Positions 1-5,054 of a stretch of 5,054 nucleotides of DNA are shown in pieces. The DNA comes from Anaerolineales bacterium UBA4823 (GTDB lineage Bacteria > Chloroflexota > Anaerolineae > Anaerolineales > UBA4823): assembly GCA_002402275.1 (NCBI GenBank), contig DHFN01000111.1, forward strand, positions 1 through 5,054. The letters are read 5' to 3'. Numbering within the stretch: position 1 is the first letter of the stretch; the number at the start of each line of letters is the position of its first letter. Made by a program: the position numbers and the translations under genes. Below the pieces are notes generated by a model. That model was not told the DNA's origin, searched no databases, and saw nothing but the letters and a program-made list of their open reading frames with translations.

Positions 1-270
1 ATCATCTCGGGAAGCGAAGACCAAGCAAAGAAATTGCAGGGTATATATTCCGATAATTTGGAGTTACAACAACAAACAACGACCCTGCCTCAAGCGGATT
101 CTCTTGTAATTAGCAGGTTAGAAGATTGGGTATATTGTTCTTTTTATCATCAAAATACATTCGCTACATTTTCATTTACCAGACCAGAGCTCACGATTGA
201 CCAAAAATTGGCATTTCTTGAGCGTCTATGTTCAATACAATACTTAAAAATACTGGATGTCTATCAGTAA
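1..270 (+). CDS. C-terminal part of an unrecognised protein (5' end outside window)
   Basis: Frame 1 is open from the first base to a TAA at 268-270, giving 89 codons with no good internal start (only a TTG at 34, without a ribosome binding site). I therefore read it as the 3' end of a gene entering from the left rather than a complete short gene. The visible part is hydrophilic with no membrane segment. It has a Gln/Thr-rich stretch near residues 24-34, then an aromatic segment (motif DWVYCSFYHQN, about residues 46-56), and ends in a probable helix plus strand (FLERLCSIQYLKILDVYQ). I do not recognise the family and assign no function. A terminator lies about 140 bp after the stop and may end this transcript. 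That it is coding is fairly likely from the uninterrupted frame and balanced composition; its identity is unknown. Confidence 0.6.
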   Translation: MISGSEDQAKKLQGIYSDNLELQQQTTTLPQADSLVISRLEDWVYCSFYHQNTFATFSFTRPELTIDQKLAFLERLCSIQYLKILDVYQ

Positions 271-409
271 ATTAGAATACGATAACGAATTTATTGGCGC
301 TTAATTATTCGTGTCTGTGGGGATTACACGAGATATAGTTCTGTTTCGCTGCTAATACCTAGAAAGCGTTGTCCTGCAGGAAGCGATCATTAAGATGTTT
401 TAGGCTTAG

Positions 410-446
410 AAAGACACTCAAAAGTTGTTCAGAGTGTCTTTTTTAT
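410..446 (+). terminator. Rho-independent terminator
   Basis: A perfect 10-bp stem pairs 410-419 (AAAGACACTC, read with the A at 410) with 432-441, around a 12-nt loop. It is followed by a T-rich tract at 439-446 interrupted by a single A. This is the classic intrinsic terminator layout for + strand transcription. It sits about 140 bp after the stop of the left-edge gene and about 40 bp before the broken small gene, so it separates those transcription units. Confidence 0.85.
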
Positions 447-457
447 TTGGAACTTCG

Positions 458-479
458 TATAATTATTGAGATAGGGAGG
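458..479 (+). promoter_or_regulatory. Possible -10 box and ribosome binding site of the broken small gene
   Basis: A perfect TATAAT lies at 458-463, just after the terminator, and a strong purine-rich AGGGAGG lies at 473-479. The Shine-Dalgarno is 4 nt before the ATA codon at 484 that begins the good reading frame. No convincing -35 hexamer sits 16-18 bp upstream of the -10, so the promoter is tentative. If real, the untranslated leader would be only about 14 nt. The ribosome binding site is what argues that translation once began at 484. Confidence 0.4.
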
Positions 480-483
480 GACA

Positions 484-706
484 ATAAATGTTTACGCTTT
501 TTATGAAGAAGCTTGCCAAGATACATCAGCCGAAGAAATCAGCAGGATCAAGTCCATCCTGGTGAAGAACAACCTCAAGTTTGAGGTCATGATCGCCCGC
601 GGAAGAACCGGGTCATTTACGTGATTTACATGTCTATCTCAAGTCCAGCCCGGTGGAGTATGGCATAGCCCCTGAACCGGTATTCATTTACTCGGTTTAT
701 GTCTAG
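484..706 (+). pseudogene. Broken small gene: lost start codon and internal frameshift
   Basis: From 484 a protein-like frame reads I-NVYAFYEEACQDTSAEEI and on through SRIKSILVKNNLKFEVMIAR, then meets TGA at 622-624. A second protein-like reading in the next frame runs from about 602 (GHLRDLHVYLKSS, later EPVFIYSVYV) to TAG at 704-706. The joined product would be about 73 residues. Two lesions are visible: the codon at the correct distance from AGGGAGG is ATA instead of ATG, and the frame changes by +1 somewhere in 592-622. The nearby ATG at 488 is out of frame and reaches a stop after about 25 codons. The helix after a short strand, with the pattern SAEEISRIKSILVKNNLKFEV, is reminiscent of small DUF2007-like proteins (helix that lines up 'erIkslLe..gI.yeV'), but I am not sure of this. 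A weak ATA start or programmed shift cannot be excluded; decay is simpler. Confidence 0.6.
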
Positions 707-960
707 CGCAAAACTATGCCCGCGCCAGGCGATTAGTTTTGGGAACATAGATATCACCAGATATACCTCGAAAGATAAGTTGTATCTGAGTCAGGCAATA
801 TCCCTCCACAGTCGCAGGATTCGCCACCCAGGAAGAAAGGTCAGACCACTCAGGGAAGTAATAATGAACAGGTTTAAAATAATAAAAACTAAATGATTTC
901 GATTACTGGATTTATTGAAATCAAAAAGTCGTGAAATTAAAAATTTTATAAACATTAATG
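707..960. other. Gene-poor stretch with hairpin, coding-like debris and AT-rich leader
   Basis: I see no convincing intact gene in this stretch. An open frame at 699-896 overlaps the end of the broken gene, lacks a ribosome binding site, and has a product unlike anything I know. A different frame, 779-877, reads like the hydrophilic tail of a protein (begins VVSESGNIPPQSQD, ends QGSNNEQV before a stop) and could be debris of a lost gene. At 710-740 a 7-bp perfect inverted repeat (AAAACTA / TAGTTTT) encloses a GC-rich loop. From about 895 the DNA is very AT-rich and probably holds the promoter of the lipoprotein gene at 974: TTGAAA at 915-920 is a possible -35, but no -10 at good spacing can be singled out. 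Confidence 0.5.
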
Positions 961-973
961 TATAGGAGAAAAA

Positions 974-1477
974 ATGAAAATCAAGTCATTCGCAGCTTTT
1001 CTTATTCTTGTTTTTGTTCTCTCGGCTTGCAGCCCTGGTCAAGTATTCGGACCAACATATACACCAACCGCCACAACCACTTCAACACCCACTGCAACAG
1101 CAACTACAACCCCAACCCCCACGAGCACTCCAATGCCTACACCAACATCGACCCCAACCCCCGCACCAACTAATTGCCCTGTAGAGAAAGTAAAATTTGT
1201 TTACCCGGTTAATGGCCAAACTATTGGATATGATGAAATTATGTTGTTTATGGTGAAGCCTGTTGCGTGTGCTAGTCAGTTTGCTTGGAAATTTTACCAA
1301 AATGACGAGCTTATTCTTGACCAAGTGTCTACATCTACTAATCAATTTGGAATAACACCCTATACTGCGCAATGGGAAAAATTTAAACCCGGTTATATTA
1401 AGGTGTCTGTGCAATACAAACAAAATGATGATACCTTTTCAGAACCAACCACCATTTCGTTATATTTACAACAATAA
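974..1477 (+). CDS. Small Thr/Pro-stalked lipoprotein, function unknown
   Basis: The product is 167 aa and starts at ATG 974, five bases after AGGAG (964-968). Residues 1-18 form a lipoprotein signal peptide (two Lys, hydrophobic core) ending in the lipobox LSAC, so Cys19 should be lipidated and the protein tethered to the outer face of the membrane. Residues 28-66 are almost entirely Thr, Pro, Ser and Ala, an extended stalk as is common in Anaerolineae surface lipoproteins. Residues 67-167 form a compact domain. The pattern FVYPVNGQTI, a central W-x-F-Y, PYTAQW, then KPGYIKVSVQY suggests an Ig- or FN3-like beta sandwich. Cys68 and Cys99 could form a disulfide. No catalytic motif is visible. 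It is followed on the same strand by a lipid-anchored beta-helix protein; the 187-bp gap with its own promoter signals suggests separate transcription. A role in binding surface or extracellular ligands is a guess. Confidence 0.88.
   Translation: MKIKSFAAFLILVFVLSACSPGQVFGPTYTPTATTTSTPTATATTTPTPTSTPMPTPTSTPTPAPTNCPVEKVKFVYPVNGQTIGYDEIMLFMVKPVACASQFAWKFYQNDELILDQVSTSTNQFGITPYTAQWEKFKPGYIKVSVQYKQNDDTFSEPTTISLYLQQ
1055..1171 (+). repeat. Low-complexity Thr/Pro codon repeat (stalk)
   Basis: The coding strand is built almost only of A, C and T, made of irregular ACN and CCN codons for Thr and Pro (residues 28-66 of the lipoprotein). The 12-mer ACCCCAACCCCC occurs twice, at 1109-1120 and 1151-1162, exactly 42 bp (14 codons) apart, as expected for in-frame expansion by slippage or unequal exchange. 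Out-of-frame readings across it on both strands are artefacts of this composition. Confidence 0.8.
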
Positions 1478-1518
1478 TCTTCAGGTTTACAAATGTAAGA
1501 ACCCGATTCGCGTTTTTG

Positions 1519-1554
1519 AAGTGAATATTATAAGTGAATAAAAAGTGTATACAC
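1519..1554 (+). promoter_or_regulatory. Repeated 9-mer and palindrome: possible regulator site
   Basis: AAGTGAATA occurs at 1519-1527 and again at 1532-1540 (13-bp step). A variant AAGTGTATA at 1543-1551 overlaps a perfect 10-bp palindrome GTGTATACAC at 1545-1554. The cluster lies about 35-70 bp upstream of a perfect TATAAT box, where an activator or repressor of the beta-helix gene could bind. In an AT-rich spacer such repeats can arise by chance, and no regulator is encoded in the window. Confidence 0.3.
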
Positions 1555-1589
1555 CCAAGACTTGAGTAGTATATCGGTAAATACTTTTA

Positions 1590-1595
1590 TATAAT
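1590..1595 (+). promoter_or_regulatory. Probable -10 box of the beta-helix lipoprotein gene
   Basis: A perfect TATAAT lies about 70 bp upstream of the ATG at 1665, implying an untranslated leader of about 60 nt. The best -35 candidate, TTGAGT at 1562-1567, is 22 bp away, which is longer than usual, so the promoter may depend on an activator or the match may be chance in AT-rich DNA. Confidence 0.4.
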
Positions 1596-1649
1596 CAAAA
1601 TATCGAATGTAAATTCATTACAATAATTCTCGTTTTACAAATTCGATTG

Positions 1650-1655
1650 AAGGGG
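1650..1655 (+). promoter_or_regulatory. Ribosome binding site that fixes the start at 1665
   Basis: AAGGGG at 1650-1655 lies 9 nt before ATG 1665. An in-frame TTG at 1647 would add six residues, but it overlaps the left flank of this purine block and would leave the gene without a ribosome binding site. The ATG also gives a standard signal peptide, so 1665 is preferred. Confidence 0.75.
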
Positions 1656-1664
1656 ATTAAACAA

Positions 1665-4340
1665 ATGAAGTATCAGTTATTAATTAAGCTCACCCTTGCT
1701 ATTTCAGCTGTTTTGCTTTTTGTTTCATGTAGTTCAAAAATTCCAGTATCCATTCCTCCTACCGAATCAGCAGGAATAGACCTGAATGAAACGCCAATGA
1801 TTTCTGCCACTCAATTTGTACCTTTTAGTACGACTCTGATTGAAGTTCAACCAACCACATCACATTGGCATGTTCTTGCCTTTGGTGAAGATGACCTGAT
1901 CCGCCAGCAATATGGGAATTTTCACCAACATGGAGCTTATTTCCCGAACTCAATATTTATACCTGCGCCATCCGTCCTTGAATATGATTTAAACAATAAG
2001 TATGATCGTTTTGTTACAACGATTATGCTTCAGCAGGATTGCATAAGTTCTGATGCGGATGGGGCTTTTTTTGTTATTGAATTAGATGGAGAAGTGGTCT
2101 ATAGAAGTCAGATGATGTTCTATAATTCGGACCCCGTTGAAGTCAGTTTGGATCTGAATAACGTAAGAAAAATTCGTCTTGAGACGTATACATCCACAAA
2201 TATTGGAGCCTCGGATCCTTCAATGAGTTGTGACTCCACAATCTGGGGTGACCCAATCCTATACACAGATAAACCAAGAATTGATGAAAATCCCTCTTTA
2301 TCGCTACTTGCACCTGATCTCTCCCTGGTAAAAGGTACGGGGAATGTTATGGCAGAATTTTTTATTTCTCCTGATGGAAACGATCTAAATCTGGGAACTA
2401 AAGACCAACCCTTTGCGACTATACAGCATGCACGGGATGAAATCAGGTTGCTCAATAGGGAGATGACAGGTCAAATCATTGTTAATCTTCGAGAGGGTAC
2501 ATTTAGAATACAAGACACAATTGAATTCACAGAAATTGATTCCGGCTCAAATGGATACGAGATTATCTACCGGGCTTATAACGAGGAAAAACCTATCATC
2601 AGCGGTGGTGTTGAAGTCTTTGGATTTGTTCCTGTTGAAGGTCAACACTACTGGAAGTTAGATGTACCCGAAGGAGTAAAACCATTTCGGAACCTGTATA
2701 TTAACGGAAAGCGCGCTTTACGAGCTCAGACTGAACTTCCCGTCCTGGGAGTCGATTTTTGGAAGGGCGAATGGAGTGATCGGGATGGAATTGTTATGGC
2801 ACCCAATGAACCGGGGTGGTGGATTCCAATGACCGACCAATGGGGGCGACTTGGATTGGTTATGGAACCTGCGGACCTCCCTTCATTCTCCAGACCCCAG
2901 GATCTGGAATTGCATACGAACTTACAGTGGATTGATATCCGATCCAGGGTTGAGGATATCGTTCAACTCGAAAACGGTCGTTATGCATTCAAGATGTATC
3001 AACCCTATTTTAGCTGGCAACAAAACTTGAAGTATGTTGGTTGGGAGAATTGGCCTGAACCGGGGGGAGATTTCTACAATCCCACATGGAATCGTCCTTT
3101 TCTCATTGAAAATGCACTGGAGTTGATCAATCAGCCGGGAGAGTGGTATTACAACAAAGACACCAGAGAATTGTATTATTATCCCCGAGAAGGTGATGAA
3201 ATCAATTCTATAGAGACTGTAATTTCACAAACAGAGCAACTGATGACTCTAAACGGGGCTGGCATTGGCAAAGAAATTCACAGCCTGGTTTTTGAAGGAA
3301 TCACTTTTGCCCATAATTCCTGGATGAGAGCAAGCTTATACGGAATTGGCAATAATAGTGTGGCAGAAATCGTTGATGGAGAAGGCGCACTTTTCTGCTG
3401 TGGACCTTCTTACTTTAGCATTTCACCATTAAGTTCCATTCTTTTGGACGATGCCCGAAATATCCGATTCACACAGAATGTTTTTCAACACATTGGGTCC
3501 GCAGGATTAGGAATGGACAATAATGTGTTTGATATTGAAATCATTGGTAACGTGTTTTATGATCTTTCTGATGCAGGGATAAAAATGGGTTCGTTATATG
3601 ATCAAGCGTATATTGACAAACCAGGAGAAGGGTTGGTCAGAGATATCCTGATCAATAATAATCTTGTTTATCAATCGGGGGTTGAATACTGGGGAGCTTA
3701 TGCCATCATTGGTCATTTCGTACAGAAAGTCGAAATCTCCCATAATTATATTTATGAAGCACCTAACTCAGGTATCGGAATTTTTGGTGGCGGAATATCT
3801 GAGTATGATTCTGTTACAACGGGGCAAAACCTCATCCTCAACAACCGTGTTGAAATGGTATCTATGATGGGAGATACATCTGACTACACTTTGGGTGGAA
3901 GTGACGCAGGCGCGATCTATCTGACCGGGAACAAAATACCATCGGTAGTAAAAGGGAATTATGTCAAAGATGTTATTCACAATTACACGTGTTTTTATTT
4001 GGACCTGGCCGGGAACATAAACTTATCAATTGAAAATAACGTCTGTGACAATGCGCCGATATGGATAGCAATTTGGTATGGGGAAGAATCCAATGCACCT
4101 CCCTCGGTGGATGGTGATAACCTGATTACTAATACCTATACTAATTCGCCCAAAGCCTTAAGTACGACAAATTGGCAAGTACTTTCCGAGACCAAGGAAT
4201 ATCATAGTGATGTGCTTGATATCCACATTTACAACACTCACAATATAGAGGGATCTGATTGGCCACAAGAAGCACTAAGCATTATTGAGAATGCAGGTTT
4301 AGAAGAAGATTATCAATACTTGCTGGGATTACTAAATTAA
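1665..4340 (+). CDS. Lipid-anchored parallel beta-helix protein with NPCBM-like domain, GH141-like glycoside hydrolase
   Basis: The product is 891 aa from ATG 1665. Residues 1-21 are a signal peptide ending in lipobox FVSC, so Cys22 is probably lipidated; a short Ser/Pro/Thr-containing linker follows. About residues 67-200 match the NPCBM sugar-binding module: PSVLEYDLNNKYDRF (near 102-116), LDGEVVYRS (140-148) and STIWGDPIL (191-199). From about 231 the catalytic-type region starts with ISPDGNDLNLGTKDQPFATI, then LREGTFRI, ISGG and NGKRALRAQT (347-356). An insertion follows to about 490, and then WYYNKDTRELYYYPREGDE (494-512). Beta-helix coils follow (541-800), and the end has WPQEALSIIENAGLEEDY. 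This order is typical of GH141-like beta-helix enzymes; characterised members include a fucosidase and a xylanase. Asp618, Asp636, Asp747 (in SDAGAIY) and Asp780 (in FYLDLAG) are candidate active-site residues by position in conserved-looking turns; this is inference. The substrate is unknown, but is probably a plant or microbial heteropolysaccharide. It could also be a polysaccharide lyase or a non-catalytic beta-helix. The gene is complete with no frameshift. Confidence 0.88.
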   Translation: MKYQLLIKLTLAISAVLLFVSCSSKIPVSIPPTESAGIDLNETPMISATQFVPFSTTLIEVQPTTSHWHVLAFGEDDLIRQQYGNFHQHGAYFPNSIFIPAPSVLEYDLNNKYDRFVTTIMLQQDCISSDADGAFFVIELDGEVVYRSQMMFYNSDPVEVSLDLNNVRKIRLETYTSTNIGASDPSMSCDSTIWGDPILYTDKPRIDENPSLSLLAPDLSLVKGTGNVMAEFFISPDGNDLNLGTKDQPFATIQHARDEIRLLNREMTGQIIVNLREGTFRIQDTIEFTEIDSGSNGYEIIYRAYNEEKPIISGGVEVFGFVPVEGQHYWKLDVPEGVKPFRNLYINGKRALRAQTELPVLGVDFWKGEWSDRDGIVMAPNEPGWWIPMTDQWGRLGLVMEPADLPSFSRPQDLELHTNLQWIDIRSRVEDIVQLENGRYAFKMYQPYFSWQQNLKYVGWENWPEPGGDFYNPTWNRPFLIENALELINQPGEWYYNKDTRELYYYPREGDEINSIETVISQTEQLMTLNGAGIGKEIHSLVFEGITFAHNSWMRASLYGIGNNSVAEIVDGEGALFCCGPSYFSISPLSSILLDDARNIRFTQNVFQHIGSAGLGMDNNVFDIEIIGNVFYDLSDAGIKMGSLYDQAYIDKPGEGLVRDILINNNLVYQSGVEYWGAYAIIGHFVQKVEISHNYIYEAPNSGIGIFGGGISEYDSVTTGQNLILNNRVEMVSMMGDTSDYTLGGSDAGAIYLTGNKIPSVVKGNYVKDVIHNYTCFYLDLAGNINLSIENNVCDNAPIWIAIWYGEESNAPPSVDGDNLITNTYTNSPKALSTTNWQVLSETKEYHSDVLDIHIYNTHNIEGSDWPQEALSIIENAGLEEDYQYLLGLLN

Positions 4341-4375
4341 CAAGCAATTGAAAATCAACTCTCGAATACCAAGGG

Positions 4376-4433
4376 CAGGTCGGAAGTGAAAGGGAATAAT
4401 CCTTGATTTCCGAACCGCGCCTGATGAGTTTTT
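4376..4433 (+). terminator. Probable intrinsic terminator of the beta-helix gene
   Basis: A long imperfect hairpin begins about 35 bp after the stop. GGTCGGAA (4378-4385) pairs with TTCCGAACC (4408-4416) with one bulged A. Inside it, AAGG (4390-4393) pairs with CCTT (4401-4404). Outer CAGG (4376-4379) could alternatively pair with CCTG (4420-4423). Five T's follow at 4429-4433, slightly spaced from the stem. The location fits transcript termination, although the U tract is short. Confidence 0.55.
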
Positions 4434-4525
4434 ACAAATACAACTGAGATAAATATATATACGATAATTATTCATTGATTGGTGTCCTTAAAAAAACATA
4501 TAGTAAATGCTGTGCTTTTGGTTAA

Positions 4526-4780
4526 AACAACGTACGGGGTCGCAGTGTTTGCATCATTGATAATCCTGCTCCAACTGGATTAATTGAGGAAGATTCTTTG
4601 AAACAAGAATTAAAACAGTTCCTCTTGAAAAATTAGGACTTGAAACAGTAGTAACAGAAGCATTAATATGTCGTCTTGATGAGATCCAAAAATGTTTGAT
4701 TGCTGAAGCGCCTCTTTCGGTTATATTTCTAGTAGGCAGTACGTTAGAGGGGGTTTTGTTGGGAATTGCCTCTTATCAAT
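4526..4780 (+). pseudogene. Decayed fragment of an unrecognised gene, frameshifted and truncated
   Basis: Frame 2, open from 4526, reads SVCIIDNPAPTGLIEEDSLK and ELKQ, then reaches TAG at 4634-4636. Frame 1, open from 4588, continues it from about 4618: VPLEKLGLETVVTEALICRL, then DEIQKCLIAEAPLSVIFLVG and STLEGVLLGIAS, up to about 4780. The two readings join naturally near 4618, so a single-base deletion (or two-base insertion) between 4588 and 4633 explains the break. No start codon with a ribosome binding site precedes it. At the 3' end the reading runs into GC-rich sequence that does not look like the same protein. The pattern RLDEI-CL-APLSVIFLVGSTLEGVLLG, a long helix followed by a Gly-Ser-Leu-Glu-Gly turn, resembles helical proteins of the HEPN/Abi-like kind often found in defence or toxin loci, but that link is weak. 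The remnant covers about 80 codons of what was probably a larger gene. Confidence 0.6.
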
Positions 4781-5054
4781 TCGGAATCGGCCGTCTCTTC
4801 AGCGACGAATTTTCCCATCGCGTCCCGATACTCCGTGCTCACCTTGTCCAGCCGAACACGATCCTCCGTTACGGATTAGCCCCGGCCTGCTCGGTCAGAT
4901 GTCGCCAATACACCTGCGTCGGCAATGGTCGTGAAAAACCTCTCGAACGCATCACCCTTCGTCAGCTTAAGGAGATGGATAAAAAAGCTCGAACCGGGGA
5001 GTGAGTGATGGGGGTTTATTAGCCGGAAAATTTGTAACTACTCAGGCAGGTGAG
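4781..5054. other. GC-rich segment, possible inserted DNA with coding-like readings on both strands
   Basis: GC content is 59% in 4801-4920 (71 of 120 bases) against 33% in 4621-4680, with the change near 4780. On the + strand the frame of the upstream remnant stays open to TGA 5002-5004, ending ERITLRQLKEMDKKARTGE. On the - strand, one frame reads VRLDKVSTEYRDAMGKF and AEETADSELI from about 4857 down to about 4774. Another runs from ATG 4952-4950 to TAA 4871-4869 (27 aa, ending YWRHLTEQAGANP). A third gives KLTKGDAFERFFTTIADAGV. I cannot tell which strand was coding and recognise none of them. The segment is probably the edge of a transferred or mobile piece, cut off by the window end. No inverted repeat or target duplication is visible. 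Confidence 0.4.

Noticed and set aside
310..330. CGTGT / ACACG inverted pair in the 271-409 gap
   Set aside because: A 5-bp stem with an 11-nt loop and no T tract is expected by chance. The rest of this gap shows nothing I can name.
356..403. Short frame reading YLESVVLQEAIIKMF before a stop, just upstream of the terminator
   Set aside because: Only 15 codons with an upstream stop and no start. It might be a gene-end remnant, but it is too short to support.
699..896. 65-codon + strand open frame after the broken gene
   Set aside because: No ribosome binding site, overlaps the end of the pseudogene, and other frames in the same region look equally protein-like. Treated as chance or debris.
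958..1173. Overlapping + frame across the lipoprotein start and stalk
   Set aside because: It is the out-of-frame reading of the Thr/Pro codon repeat, giving Asn/His/Tyr-rich sequence. The frame from 974 has the lipobox and ribosome binding site.
1082..1423. Minus-strand 113-codon frame opposite the lipoprotein
   Set aside because: Its Cys/Trp/Gly-rich end is the reverse reading of the Thr/Pro repeat; there is no ribosome binding site or known domain.
1647..1664. TTG at 1647 as the start of the beta-helix gene
   Set aside because: The ribosome binding site AAGGGG lies downstream of this TTG and at proper distance from ATG 1665, which also gives a typical signal peptide.
4696..5004. 102-codon + frame as a complete gene starting at TTG 4696
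   Set aside because: The TTG lies inside the protein-like reading that begins upstream (about 4618), and the frame continues past the composition change near 4780, so it is a chimera of a gene remnant and unrelated sequence.
1..5054. CRISPR array, tRNA, rRNA, riboswitch or integron site
   Set aside because: No regularly spaced direct repeats of 23-40 bp, no cloverleaf, no conserved rRNA segment and no attC-like core sites were seen.

Overview
This window looks like an accessory stretch of a bacterial chromosome, most plausibly from an Anaerolineae-type member of the Chloroflexota. The main clue is a small lipoprotein whose lipidated cysteine is followed by a long Thr/Pro linker, a style I associate with that group. 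Moderate to low GC, lipobox signal peptides and purine-rich ribosome binding sites are compatible with this but not specific. The taxonomic call is inference. All intact genes read on the + strand.

Left part (1-960): the 3' end of an unrecognised gene (1-270) is followed, after a gap, by a clear intrinsic terminator (410-446). Next comes a broken small gene (about 484-706). It keeps a good ribosome binding site, but has ATA where a start codon should be and switches reading frame in the middle. Positions 707-960 hold no convincing gene: a hairpin, some out-of-frame coding-like debris and an AT-rich leader.

Centre (974-4340): two intact genes for secreted lipoproteins. The first (167 aa) is a Thr/Pro-stalked lipoprotein with a small beta-rich C-terminal domain. 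The second (891 aa) is a lipid-anchored right-handed parallel beta-helix protein with an N-terminal NPCBM-like domain and a layout resembling GH141-type glycoside hydrolases. The 187-bp gap between them has a perfect TATAAT box, a repeated 9-mer and a 10-bp palindrome, so the large gene probably has its own promoter. A hairpin followed by T's lies after it. Both products should sit on the outer face of the cytoplasmic membrane; polysaccharide capture and cleavage is the natural guess for the large one, and nothing shown links the two beyond adjacency.

Right part (4434-5054): a decayed gene fragment (about 4526-4780), split by a frameshift, that ends abruptly where base composition changes from about one-third GC to nearly 60% GC. 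The GC-rich segment (about 4781-5054) has coding-like readings on both strands, but none can be identified. It looks like inserted or recombined DNA.

I found no CRISPR array, tRNA, rRNA, complete insertion sequence or convincing new multi-gene system. The most useful points are the GH141-like lipoprotein, two pseudogenes on either side of the intact pair, and the sharp composition boundary near 4780.
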